DNA from: Bathymodiolus brooksi
Taxonomy: Eukaryota > Mollusca > Bivalvia > Mytilida > Modiolidae
Direction: 5' to 3'
Assembly (NCBI GenBank): GCA_963680875.1
Contig: OY804575.1
Coordinates: 107,907,005-107,971,004, forward strand
DNA length: 64,000 bases
This document shows positions 47,718 to 62,700 of the stretch, piece after piece. The notes under the pieces were generated by a model. It made no database searches, was not told the DNA's origin, and saw nothing but the letters and a program-made list of their open reading frames with translations. The translations under genes were made by a program, and so were the position numbers. Within the stretch, counting starts at the first letter, position 1, and each line of letters opens with the position of its first letter.

Positions 47718-50700
47718 CTAAAAATATTAAAACTTCATTAATTTTAATGCTATGTTTCATATGATGATATGCTAAAAGTATATAATGGTCTGGGTAAGAC
47801 ATATTAATCTGGCGAAATGAAAAGGTCAAGATAGAATCACAATCCAGGAGGAATGAGTACGTGTCTTGAAAACTGTTCAAGCGAAGTGGTTGTTATTTTA
47901 CTCTGTAGATACACAGGACTCTACAATATGTAAACTAGAACTGTGAGTAACTTCACTGAGTGATACCCCCCCCGCTTGCAATACTATGATGTTTAAGCTT
48001 TGGAATACAGGTATATTAGCAAGCTACCTATGAAAAATGAACGTATATGGAGTTATGTCAAGGAGACAACATCCCATCTCCAAAATAAACTAACCTAGAA
48101 CATACATTAAGGGGTCGCCACAAGGTCTTCAACAAAGTGGGATTGTTTAAAACCAATACGGTTTCATCAGTATACATGAGGATTACAACATTTCCTAACT
48201 TTTTTACAAGAGGATATAGGTCACATCAAATGTTATTGATTCAAAATTAGCTTACATCACCTTCCAAAGTTTTGACAGGAACCATATTCCATCAAGCGAA
48301 TCTGCAGGCAGTGTATTACAACTGTGGAAAGTTTCATTTAAATCCAATGAGTCGTTTAGGAGGTGTTGGGCTTACAAGCCCATCTCTCCATACAGAACGT
48401 ATTTCAGAGTACAAGTTAAATTATCTCCCCTTCGAAATTTTGGATAGCAACCATATTCCTTCATGCACATCTGCAGGTAGTGTATTACAACTGTGTAAAG
48501 TTTCATAAAAATCGAATAAGCTGTTTAAGCGGAGTTGCGCTTACAAGGTACATCCCTCCTTCTTTCATGAAAGTAGAAGTTGAATTATCTCCCCTTCCAA
48601 ATTTTGGACAGCGACCATATTTCTTCATGCACATCTGCAGGTAGTGTACTACAACTGTGTAAAGTATCACAAAAATTCAATAAGCCGTTTAGGAGGAGTT
48701 GCGCTTACAAGGTATACGACTCCCCTTTTCGTGAAAGTATAAGTTGAATTATCTCCCCTTCTAAATTTTAGACAGCCACGGTATTCCTTCATGCACATCT
48801 GCAGGTTGTATACTACAACTGTGCAAAATTTCATAAAAATTCAATAAGCAGTTTAGTAGCAGTTGCGCTAACAATGTACATGCCCCCCCCCCCCCTTTTC
48901 GTGAAAGTATAAGTTGAATTATCTCCCCTTTTAAATTTTGGACAGCAACCATATTCTTTCATGCACATCTGCAGATAGTGTACTACAACTGTGTGAAGTT
49001 TCACAAAACTCCAATAAGCCGTTTAGGAGGAGTTGCTCTTACAAGGTACACAACCCCCCTTTTCTTGAAAGTATAAGTTGAATTACCTCCCCTTCTAAAT
49101 TTTACAACAACGGTATTCCTTCATGCACATCTGCAGGTTGTGTACTACAACTGTGTAAAACTTCATAATAATTCAATAAGCAGTTTAGTAGGAGATTCGC
49201 TTACAAGGTACATGCCAATCTCCCCCCTTTTCGTGAAAGTATAAGTTGAATTGTCTCCCCTTTTAAATTTTGGACAGCAACCACATTCCTTCATGCACAT
49301 CTGCAGGTAGTGTACTACAACTGTGTAAAGTTTCACAAAACTCCAATAAGCCGCTTAGGAGGAGTTGCGCTTACAAGGTACACGAACCCCCTTTTCATGA
49401 AAGTATAAATTGAATTATCTCCCCTTTTAAATTTTAGACAGCCACGGTATTCCTTCATGCACATCTGCAGGTTGTGTACTACAACTGTGTCATAAAAATT
49501 CAATAAGCAGTTTAGTAGGAGTTGCGCTAACAATGTACATCCCCCCGTTTTCGTGAAAGTATAAGTTGAATTATCTCCCCTTTTAAATTTTGGACAGCAA
49601 CCACATTCCTTCATTCACATCGGCAGGTAGTGTACTACAACTGTGTAAAGTTTCATAAAAATCCAATAAGCCGTTTAGGAGGAGTTGCGCTTACAAGGTA
49701 CATGGGCGGACGGACAGGGTGATTCCTATATACCCCCAAACTTTGTTTGCGGGGGGTATAATAAACACAATAAATATAAATATAACACGAACACTATGTA
49801 CACAAACAGCAGCAAGAAAACGATTTCAACATAATTTTTCCCCAGAAAATATTTAGGACACATCAGCACTTTACTGAATATACTGAAAGCTTGAATTAAC
49901 ACTGATAATGAGATCAGATGTTTCGAAATGGTCAGGTTTTAATGGTTTGTTTGTGTCACCTGTTATTTGATTATCCAAGTTCATTTTCAAGGCATGGAAC
50001 GTTTTAAACTGTTAGCTTGAGCTATGGTAGGCTTATATCAGTTGACCGTTCATCTATATTTTAAACAACAAGCGTGATGGTGATCTTTACTGAATACATA
50101 CAAAAAAGATTCACTTTTCCCAACTGGTTGTCATTAGGTACATGCTATGTACACATCAACATTATCATGTCATCATGTAATGACTGAAAACCACGTAATT
50201 TTATTATAATAGAGACTGAGACACATATCTTTACACGTGTTATTGAATATGATAAAAAATAGGACAAAAGATAAGAAAAACAACATTGTTGTCATATTTT
50301 TGAAAGTATTAGTTAGTATTAGTGATCATGGGACTTTATAAGAAAAAATGAAACAAACCAGAATAGTGCATGTTACTGATGTTGAGTTGCACGTGTAGCA
50401 GCTTTCATCATAGATAATGATATTGACAGATTCTCCAAAACTCTGTCTATCATTTGACAAACTGATTTCGTATCCATATGCCAAAGCTGTGTCAGAAGTA
50501 TCTCGCTTTCTTCTAGATGACGGAAGTTCAACAGAAACCATAAACATGTTTCTATATTTAGCTTCTAGAATCTCCACATCGGATGTAAATTCTTGTGTAT
50601 CTTTTAGAATCTACAAACAGTATAAGACGTTAATAAGATGGGGGAAAACACCACAACCAAAACAGGTTCATATACTTTCTTATCTTTTGACTATGAGTGT

Positions 50701-53700
50701 ACCTGATCAAGGTTATTCCAAAAAACAGCATCGTAGGTAAGCTAAGATATCAAAGTTTTTGTTATCTTAGTCCAATCAGGGAAATTCTAAAAAGAAACAC
50801 AGGTAAAATGCTCCTCACTTGGTAAATGTACCTTAATAATAAGTGGCGGGGTGTAGTAGTGTTATAGGCTAAACCTCCTTCTTGTGAAGTCAAATGTCGA
50901 CCCTGGCATGTGCAGCATTGTTTTGGAGAGCTTTCATTCCGAATATTGATATTTGTATTTAATCATCCTGACTCAAAAGTTGTCATATGTATAATACTAG
51001 TTATATGACAAAAAGGCAGATGGTGTATTTAATAATCATTCAAATGTTATATGGTATGCAAGGCAATCGGAAAACATAAGAGTGAAATAATGGTCAATTT
51101 TGAACCAAAATCTAATCGTCAATACAATCTCTCATTATCTGTGCCCAAATGATAAAACTCTTTACAACAGGCTGTTGATAACTTAATAAGCACATTTTAA
51201 CTAAAGGCTCCCAGGAGCCTGTATAGCTCACCTGGGCATAATAACAACATCAGTCAATAAAACTTGATAGCTTCGGTAAAACAATAGCCCTCGTCATTGC
51301 AGACCCCTTCTCCAAAAAAATTTGGGCAGGGGTTCCCCCTATAATGTAAGTTATCAAAATTGCTGTAAGAAAAACATATAATTAATGATTCTCAAAATTT
51401 AGATTTTGTTGCTTCACATTTTGTAATAGAGTTGTTTCCCTTTGATTATTTGAGTAACCAAAGCAGTGAGTCAACAAAAAATGCATTTCAAGAGGAATAA
51501 CTCTTCACACAGTTGTCGCACAATTTCAACCGTGGAAATATTTTGTAGAACTTGACATGCGGAACATTTTTGTAGTTTAAACGTTCCCTCTATCTCTTAT
51601 AGTTTTTGAAATATAAGACGAAAAGTATTAATATTTTAAAAATTTGATGATAAAAGGGCAATAACTCCAAGATGGGTAATCAGATTTACTTCAAAATTGC
51701 ACGGTATGTAGTCCTTGACATGCTGAACATTTTGGCAATTTAAACTTAACCTTTATCTCTTATAGTTGTTGAAATATAAGACGAAAAGTGCTTTTTTATT
51801 TTTTTTTAACAAATTTGATGAAAAATGGGTAATCAGATATACTTCAAAATTGCAGGGTAGGTAGATCTTGATATACTGAACATGTTTGCTGTTTAAACTT
51901 AACATCTATCTCTTATAGTTTTTGAAATACAGGACGAAAAGTATTAACATTTGTAAATTTGATGAAAAAGGGCAATAACTCCAACATGGGTAATGGGATT
52001 TACTTCACAATTGTCGGGTAGGTAGATCTTAACATTCTGCACATTTTTGCAATTTACACTTAACATTTATCTCTTATAGTTTTTGAAATATAACACGAAA
52101 AGTATTAAAATTTAAAAACAAATTGATGAAAAAGGGCAATAACTCCAAGATGGGTAATCAGATTTACTTCAAAATTGCAGGGTAGATAGATCTTGACATG
52201 CTAAACATGTCTGCAGTTTCAACTTACTGTCTCTTATAGTTTTTGAAATAAAGGACGAAAAGTATTAACAATTTGAAAATTTGATGAAAAAAGGGAAATA
52301 ACTCCAAAATGGGTAAAGGGATTTACATCAAAATTGCAGTGTGGGTAAATGTTGACATGCTGCACATTTTTACTGTTTAAACTTAACCTTTATCTCTTAT
52401 AGTGTTTGAAATATAAGACGAAAAGTATTAAAATTTTAATAATTTGATGAAAAAAGGGCAATAACTCCAAGATGGGTAATCAGATTTACTTCAAAATTGC
52501 AGGATAGGTAGACCTTGCTGCGCTGATCATTTTTACCCCATGTCAGATTTTTGATATTATTAACGGTTTTTGAGTTATTATCCAAAACCTGCAATTTTAC
52601 CATATGTTCTATTTTAAGTAACAGCGTCCATGTTGGTTGGTGCACGGCATCACCGGACACATTTTTGAAACTAAACACCCTAGTGATGATTCAGACCAAG
52701 TTTGGTTTCCATTGGTCTAATACTTTCAGAGGAGAAGATTTTTGAAAAGGTTAACGACGTACGACGGTCGACGACGACGAACGCCAAGTGATGACAATAG
52801 CTCACATGACTCTTCGGGTCAGGTGAGCTAAAAATTAAGATGCAACGATTTTCTGAAATAATTTACTTAATAGTGTAATACTCAGATGGCGGAAAAATTA
52901 AATTATAATAACAAATTTCAAGCTCGAGCGTAATGTGCGAGTATAAAAATATATAAACTCTATACGCCAAAGTGGTTGCTATTTCAGGGTGTGGGAAATT
53001 TACAATGCCAAAATTGAAGTCGTCTCTTTCGCCATAGAGTGTGGTACAAAGATTATCATCGATGTCAACCTAAAAATAAACATCAAGAAATTAGCCAGAT
53101 GATATTGTTTCTGTTGTGTCTTTGCTGTGAAATTCAAACAAAAATTATTTCAAGAAGAAAATTCCTTCTGTTTATAGAATAACGCATTAGACGGAAAGTG
53201 TTGTCATAAAATGTGGTTAATCTATATGTTTGAGTCTTCAATATCTGCGCGTTAATACTGAGTAGACGATGCATTCTTTGTTATACTGAATTTATTTTTT
53301 TTCTTAATAAAAGACAATTAAATAAAAGCTACGACAGTACATATATTAGACCATGAAAGCATACCTGAATATATTTTAATTGATACCAAACGGTGGTCGA
53401 TGGAAAATTGCCATATACATTTGTTCTTTTGCATTTTCTTGTCCCGAGAGTGCATAATCCGTTTGACGGAATGCTAATACCGGATGGCGGTGTTGATATC
53501 TCTTGTGAACAGTCATCACCAGTAAACCCATCATAACAAGAGCATACACCTATAACATCAACAGATTTGGAATTGTACTTCAATGATTAATACTCTTTTA
53601 AAATTCCATTATGCACACATACGCCATCGATATCCCTATATTAATTCAGAACTCCTATAATCACCCATTTATCAAATGACTAGCGGATTGTTGCGTCCGA

Positions 53701-56700
53701 AGAAGTGACTTATTTGTAAACGCACTGAATTCGTTCTATATTTGATACTGTTTTATTGGGTTTCTTTAGCCTATGTTGGCTATCAAGTATGATCTCTTTG
53801 TTTAACTTGCTCCCAAATACTCTTAAATTAAGTGGCTTTCCAATCTTTTGTCCATGAGCGTACCTGCTGAAGGTTGTCAAGAGACACGTCGTGCACACTA
53901 CATGCGATATCTTCGTATTTACTATTAAAGTGTCAACTCTTTTGTCCGCATCAGAACGTCTGAACATGAATGTACTCAGTAAATTATTTATTCAGAGTAA
54001 ATGTACCAGTACATACATCCTTCATAATTAGTACTTAGTCTTAAAAATATGTTTGTGTATATGTCGCTAATATACATGCTGGCGCGTATCCTTTGTCTAT
54101 ATTATATTAAAAAAAAACAGAGAATTTAATGTAGAATTAAATGTTTACCTGATGAACAATTACCATTATCACTACAGTTGTTAGGACACAAGAAGCTTGA
54201 AATATATTCCAAAAGTGTCTCTGATCCATTGGATGTTTTCATGGTATACAGTGATTCATTTCTCCTGACTTCTGTGATGATGAAGGTCGTCATGGTACCA
54301 ATCGTGTCCGGTAGGAAAGTGACGCCTCCAACCAACTTAACCATAATGTAAAATGCACATTTTATTATATCAAATAGATGCGATATGATAACTTGCCACA
54401 CTATAAACACGTCAGGGAAACATGATAATGTCTTGAGGTTTGTTTATTCGTCTAAGGGGATGATGGAATCCTGATAGTATTAAAAAAAAACAGTGAGAAT
54501 TGTACAGTGGTTGATCCAACATGCGGTCGTTTCGCCGGAAAATAATGATAAGGAAATGATGAATTTTGAAATAGATTACAGACCGCCATTTGTCAATAAG
54601 CTATCCGTGCTTACATTGATAGGACATAATATGCATACGTTCCATTAAATGTCACAACCTGGTGCGAACTATTTATTGGATTTTAAAATATCACATATGT
54701 ATTGTGTATTAATTTTCTTCACATACAGTTCCACAACCATTCGAATCTTGAACTGCAGATATTAAATCTCGAATTTCTAATCTTGATTTTCTTAATAGTG
54801 TAATGTCTTATTTATCAAGGTAGCACACATTTAAGAAGCTGAGGAATAATAATTGTACCATGAAATACTTGTCAAGTTCATTTACATCTAATGTCGTGGG
54901 ATAATGACGTAACAGCATCTTCTAAAATACTCATTATTGTATACTATGCTAAGTAGATGTTACTGTATAAATTCTACGACAAATCCCACCTCTATGTCCT
55001 TAACGCATGACTGGATAAAGGATTCTTCTTGTAGATCTACCACATCAGTATATAAGTCTGTAGGAAGAGCCTTTCTAATACTTTCTAAACATTTCTGGTA
55101 AGCATTGCTTTCATTCCAACCATTTCGGAATGTATTTGGAACCTGTTTTAAAATAAAATTGCATTCTTATTCGTGCTTAAAGGCTGGACCTCACCTTTTA
55201 TCTGTGTGTTTTCGTGGTCTTTCTATGTAGAATAATTTGAGTTTACTTAACATTATATGGAGTTATTGATCATCACTGTTTCAATTTTATTTTTATAAAG
55301 AATTCTTCTGCTGTTTTTATTTGTCGTTATAGGTTAAACATAGAAATAAAATATTACGATTTATACATACGACTATGGAAATATCTTATCACTTTGCCGA
55401 GTCTTTAATTTACAAACTTGACGTATAAACCAGACATCCGTGGTCATGAAAATTGTAGAAATCGAAGAACACATCAAGATAATGACATACCACTTCATCA
55501 GTGTTATTAACATCATCATCGTATATCAACGGTTTAAACTCTACCACATCATCACTATCACTACTGCTACTGCTCTCAGTTGTATGTGATGAGCTTACAG
55601 ACCTCTTTGTACGGTATGAACTTGAACATGAAGTGTAAATGGTACCAGAAGATTCTTTTGTTGATTGTGAAGATCCTGAACAATACTGTGTACTTTCTGT
55701 TAAATTACATTGGACGGTATTAAAATCGTCTAGATCATCTGAGCTTCCGGCTTGTCGTTCACAAACACAGTAAGATGCTATATTGTCACCACTATCAACT
55801 GTGTCATCAACCTCTATAACCTGCTGATTATTTAGAAACTCTGGCTCGGCAATAAACAGTTGTTCACTGGTCATCACAGAAGTTATCCTGAAAGCAAATA
55901 GATCGACTGTTTCCATCAACTTTAGGCAAATTATTTTATTCCACGTCCACTATCAGTAATATTAATCACTTCAAAAATATACAAGCTTGATTTTATAAAT
56001 ATCTTTTAGCCTTTTAACATCTCCATATTACTTTAATTGACCAATCAAAGCCCCGAAGATTTTGGAACTGTTATTTTACGACACATTGATTGTCATAATT
56101 TTGACAGTTAATATTCGGAATTACAAAAGCCCAATTATAATACCTCCAGGAATCTGCAAACGTCTTGTAATCGTTTACCGGTCCGTCCTGGCGGTGAGTG
56201 AAATCATCTGACGTGTCTTTGTTTGTACTTGGAACACCACACAAACCTTTTGCTTCGTTTATGTCATAAATAGATGGTTTAACAGAAATCATAGTAATAA
56301 ATTTTGACGAAGTTGATACTCTAAAGCGAATCTCAGTTCCAATTGGTAGAGTTACCTGCGTAATTAAAAAATAAAACTGTATATAATAATATCTTCATAA
56401 AACATATTCAGTGTATATCAAAAGTATGCAGTATACATCGGAAGAGTTGTATTCTTTGCACAGTATTTCTTGACATAGTAACAGAAATTCCCTAGTAACC
56501 ATTAACATGAATATTAAACAGATGTAATTGTTCTTGTATAATTAAAACATAGATATCAATTCAGTGTGACACGTTCCTGGAATAACCTTCATCAGGTACG
56601 CTCAAAATCGAAACATTGGAAAGTCAAATAATATAAGGTTTTTGGAACAATAAAACCTAAGGGGGTAAACAGGATAGCCAATATCGGCTAAGGCCACCGA

Positions 56701-59700
56701 TACCTGAGGGAGGGGGACCTTAGTTTGGATAATAAATACATTATTCAGGAACATTAAATTTCAGTAATACATATATCTAATAGACTATGTCAGTACAGAA
56801 GCACTGACTACTGAGTGGATGATAACCTCGGGGACTAATAGTCCACCAACAGAGGTATCGAACTATAGTAATAAAAACGTATATGTCAAATTCAGGTACG
56901 CTCAAAATCGATATAGCAAAATAAATTCTGAAATCTTACAACATACTGTTTGATTTTGTTTCCATGGCAACCACATTTTATATACAAAATATATTCTTAG
57001 TGAGAGCGTGTCTATTTGTACATTTAACGAAATGGTTCATGTACAATTCATTTAGTTCTAATTTGAAGAAGACCTAGTTGATTGTTGTAAAGGAACCAAG
57101 AAAAGTAATATAGTTAGTTATTATTTATATCGTCCATATAACAACTGATAATGTGATTTGGAGAACAAGTCTCAATTGTAAAGTCTCCATAGCATACAAC
57201 CTTGTAGTCGTTGCCATATTGGTCTATTAACATGTCACTATCATCACAGGTTTTCAATTCTGTTATTGGCTGTTGTAGTAAATGTTTGTCATTCCTAGAA
57301 ATAGTTTCACATGTCCGTAAAACAAACAACGAGTTCCGACTTCTGATAGCTATACCACAATGACACGAGGAGCCCTGCCATCCAAGCCCACAGTTGGTAA
57401 ATAATGAATGGACCTATGAGAAAGGAAGACTATACATGTGATTTGTGCATTTAATTTCAAACTTAATATGATGATATTCTTTTGTACTGTACTCGTACTC
57501 GTATCTTTTAAGTAGGAGAGTCGAGACATAAGCTACATACATAACATTTCTAAACATATTTTATGTTATGTTATTAAGAAATGTAAACATACATTTGGCC
57601 TTAATGCGGAAAATATTATTTTTGCTGTTTACAAAATCACATGAATACATTGTATTACATTAAACGTAACAATTGGAATAGAGGTTTTACATCAGTATAT
57701 TTGAGATCATCCCGTATCATTCTATTAAAAGCTTGTGATATTATCAAAACATCCTTTATTCTGATAACTTCATACATGAAATATATGTAGGTGACATTAT
57801 TAATGTAACTGTTCCAGGTTACTTCTTCATTAAAAACGCCTTTGTTGGATGACCATGACAAGTCTATTGCTTAATTTTCAGATTGAAATATGACGAAATA
57901 TGGATTTTTAGTAATATATGGAACTTCTAAGTAATCAGTTATATTCTGCAAAAACATTATTCTCACAAATGCTTTAACTTAATTTAATCATATGATTTTC
58001 AGTTAACGTTATAATAATACTTATATCTATAAGTGTCTGAAGCATGTAAAAAATAAATGCACACTCGTGTACATACCCAGAAAGGACCTTTTTCATTCCT
58101 GTACATCACAAATTCTCCAACTTCCATGTAATGATACAGTCTACCATCAAACGTTGTTATGTGGGGATCATTGTATGATTGACACAGTCTATTGGTCAAT
58201 GTAGAATCTTTATCTATAACAGTTACCTACAACATCAACATGTTTTATATCTGTTGATTACAGTTGTTTAGTATTGAAATTTATATTTCTGTTATAATGT
58301 ACATATTAATAAACCAAAAGTTCCCCATTGATTATTAGAAGCGTCTGTTCACCAGTCAACAGTCTAATTTCCGCGGAAACGTCAGATAAGATGCTTTGTT
58401 TATAAATATATTCACCGTGTTCACGCTATAAATACTGCATATGAAATAACTGCTGAAATCTCTTCAGACTACAACAACTATGACAGAAATGATGATGAAA
58501 GTAATACTAAGGTTCTCCTGCCTAGGACACATGTGCCCTCAGTAGTTTTCTTGCGCTGTCCTGTTTAGACCAATTAGTTTTCTTGCGCTGTCCTGTTTAT
58601 ACCCATTAGTTTTCTTGCGCCAACAATTTTTGGTATTATTAAGTTTTCCAATCTTCTGACATTAACATGAAGAAGAAATTATAACTAATTAAATGTCTAC
58701 CCTTGTCATGCCTACTCCTTTGTACATTATACTACCTTTATGTCTGGAATTTGAATGTCTTTCCAAATGTCATTGAGTGTAGTAACAGTCGTTGTTGAAA
58801 GCTGAATATATGTTGACCTGTCTTGTTGATTGTACATCCCGTCACTGAATCCATAAACCTTTAAATAATTTGTTTCATTCCAAACTAGAGTTGATAGTTT
58901 GATGCCACAGAATTCTGCTTTGAAAACAACATCTCTACTTACAATGTTATTAACGCATGACAATGGCGTATCATCATGTTCCGGTTGATATACGTAAATA
59001 TTTTGACTACAGTGCGGCATAAAAGTATTGTGTGATGAAATACAACCAATAGGTACTGTTGATGTAAATGCAATGTTGACGAATTCTCCTTCAATAACTG
59101 TATATTCGTAATTCTCAGGCTGAAATAAAATGATCATATTTCGTTAATCTTACAATGACTTTAAAGATTTTTATTAATCTTATAACAACTTTAAAGATGT
59201 TCATTAATTTTATAGATAATATATTTTAACGCGAAAACGTAACATCATAGTCTCCCTTTATATTGTTAACGTCACACTATTGTTAACTTCATATATATAC
59301 ACTTATAAACATTGTACCTGAAGATCAGCAACAGCAGTGAAAACGTTAGTACAAGAATGTTGTGAAAAATCCGTTTTATTCTTCTTTTACTAATTTCTTT
59401 TATATATAAATATATATATATAAGTCTGAAAATTAAACCAAACAGTGTTAGAATTAGATTTTAGAGCTGTCAAATTTTTGTTCTTCCCTCGACGGGATTT
59501 GAACCCACACCATTGTTACACTGCAGCACCATTCGCTTAGCCTTACGTCCAGCGCCCTAGACCACTCGACTACATCCACTCCCTAAAAAAGGAGCTTCGA
59601 TAATCGTAGTGTTACCTTGTCTCGTAAGGCAAATCTAGGGATAGACGCAAGACATGTGTATAAGCGTGTGTAGATGGCACATATATACTTAATATTATAA

Positions 59701-62700
59701 TTTGACAGCAATCTAACTCAGCAATTTTTAATATATTGGATAGGATAATGAAGAATTCATTATACAGTCACAGGAAATAAAGTATATTATACAAACGTCT
59801 AGAAGCAAGTGACAACCATACAATATATCTGTCCCACTGGATCTCAAAGTTACTTTAAAGGATACTAGGTTAATACTAAATATTATATACGTCTGAAAAT
59901 TAAACCAAACAGTGTTAGAATTAGATTTTAGAGCTGTCAAATTTGTGTTCTTCCCTCGACGGGATTTGAACCCACACCATTGTTACACTGCAGCACCATT
60001 CGCTTAGCCTTACGTCCAGCGCCCTAGACCACTCGACTACATCCACTCCCTAAAAAAGGAGCTTCAATAGTCGTAGTGTTACCTTGTCTCGTAAGGCAAA
60101 TCTAGGGATAGACGCAAGACATCTGTATAAGCGTGTGTAGATGGTACATATATACTTAATATTATAATATATATATATATATAGATAGATATATATAAAT
60201 TCATGTAAAAATAAGAAAGGCTTAGCACTGGAAAATATGATTTACCGTAATGTTCGCCCCAGATTAAAATAAAAATCTAAGAATTTGCCAAAACATATTT
60301 CTTAATGATTTGTTCTGAAATTTATACTGACTTTGAATATCCATATTTTATCAAATTTGGCACAGCAATATCTGACCATTCCCAGCTGACAGTACTGTCT
60401 AACACAATTTGATGTTTCCTTTTAAGATTGAACCACTTAACTGGAATTGAAATGATGTATGAATGTTTCCCTAATAATTCCATTCTTCCATAGGTTCCAG
60501 AAGAAAATTTGCAAATAGGCTTATAATATAATTACGTATAATCCAGCTGCAAACACTTGACTTTGAATAAATGGACCAGGTACCGAACCAACCGAATACC
60601 GTAGTCTGACCGAGCACTGTACCTAAAGAAGATAATGTATTAAGCATGATTTATATACAGTCAAATTTGATGTGTTTCCTTGAAAGCTTATTTTCATTAA
60701 ATATTGCTGACATACATCATTCGTATACCCGTTTTTCTAATAAACATATATTCCAACACATCATTTTATAAAATGAGGGCAGATTGATTACATTTTACAA
60801 CGATCTAATTAAAATTATATCTTCTTACTTGCCCTCCTCTTTTTTTCTTTGTCGCTGCAGTGCAGATTTAACAATATCACATTAGAGGACGAGCAAAGGT
60901 CAAAAGCTTGCAATAGGTTACAACTTTTTCTTGACTACTGAAAACAGTTCTGATTTGATTTTCCACCATAATCCTCATTCTACTTGACTTTGAAGATTTC
61001 CGGTGTGCGGTTTTTATTGGAAGAGACATTTGTAATCTGACATGAACTATTACGGATGTTGTTAGATATGCCACGCATCAACAAAAAGGGTTGTCAGTGA
61101 GGAGAAATAATGTGTACTTGATTGTATTTTACAGATAGATTATGAGTGATGAAAATTATGTAAATTGATGAGTTTTATAAACAAATGGTGTTTAAAGTAT
61201 AAACATTACAAAGTTTGTCCCCGTTTCCTTAGTGACATTGTTTACTAGATGTGTTTATTATTGAAATGTACAGTCCCTAAATAATGTAATTATTATCAAA
61301 AAATAAGATTCTCCAACCTCCGGCATAGGTGATCTTGGCTATCATGTTGATACCCTTTTGTTTTCTTGCTCCAATGATTTTGCATTATTTCCCTGTGTGT
61401 GTACCTGATGACGGTTATTACAGAAACGCGTCTTACCCACTAATTCAGATATCTAGTGTTTATTATTACCACCTCTACTGAAGGAATATTAGAATATTAG
61501 TCCCCGAGGGTATAATCAGCTCGTTATTCAGTTCTTCGGCTGTGGTTTATTAGATGCATTTATGATTGAAAAATAAAGCGCCAAATAAATGAAGAGACAT
61601 AGGACGAAGAAAAAGAAAATCACAACACAAAAAACTAAAGGATGTGCAACACTGACCCCACCAAAAATCGGTGGGAAATTGTAATGGACATCACACAATG
61701 GAACTAAGAACGTAAAGACATATGATAGGTTTGCTTTATTGTGCTTAACACCACTTTCAACAATATTTCAGCTATATCGTGGCGGTCAGCTTTATTGGTG
61801 GAGGAAACCGGAGTTCCCGGAGAAAACCACCGACCTGCCGCAAGTCACTGATAAACTTTATCACATAATGTTGTATCGAGTACATCTCGTCATGAACAGG
61901 GTTGGAACTCATAACATTAGTGGTGATAGGCACTGATTGCATAGATAGTTGTAAAGCCAACTACCATATAATCACGACCACGACGGCCTCTCACATAATA
62001 GGACAACACAACAAAAACTAAAAAGATGAGAAAACATACCCACACCACTGTATTTATTATCAAACGTATTTGCTATCCTGCTTAACCCCTTGGTTTGCTT
62101 GCTCCCAACCTTTTGATATTGAATGCACCTGATGGGGAATATGGCGGAGGCACTTTGTATGCACTAAATCAGTCGCTTTGTTCCATCTTTATTTTTCAGT
62201 GAAGTGTTTTACCGACCATTGTTTGTTTTTTTTTCCAATTTTTCATTTTGCCATTTATTTCGTCCAATGTATGACTTCTGACTACCTTTTTAGTATCTTC
62301 AAAATGTTCTTGAAATCGAAAATATATCGTAGTGACGTCACATCCGGTCTTCTAACCCTCCAATAGTTAAATAAGTAGATGGAATAAACTTGAGATTGTA
62401 TTGTTGCAGTTATTGGTGTTTAACGCCACTTTCAACAATATATCATTTTTATTCTGCAACAAATTGGTATATATGAATATACCATTGCTCTTTAGGTCTA
62501 CAATACAAATAATTATCTCCTGGTACCTGATTCATGTACGGAGAAGAGCAAGAAACAGTCAACTATAGCATGGATGTGAAAAAAGAACATATTTGAAATG
62601 ATTGGAACGACGCTTGTCTAAAATCTTTTTCATAGAGTTTGACAATAGTCTTGATTTTGTTACATTGCAGGATATATATATTGTGACTGCACTATCGATA

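Noticed and set aside
48260..49710. Regular direct repeats resembling a CRISPR-like array
   Set aside because: Units are about 165 bp, contiguous and diverged, in a eukaryotic intron; this is satellite-type DNA.
59489..59580. tRNA-Leu-like sequence
   Set aside because: A and B boxes are good but the ends do not form an acceptor stem and the unit is embedded in a longer repeat; treated as a SINE, not a tRNA gene.
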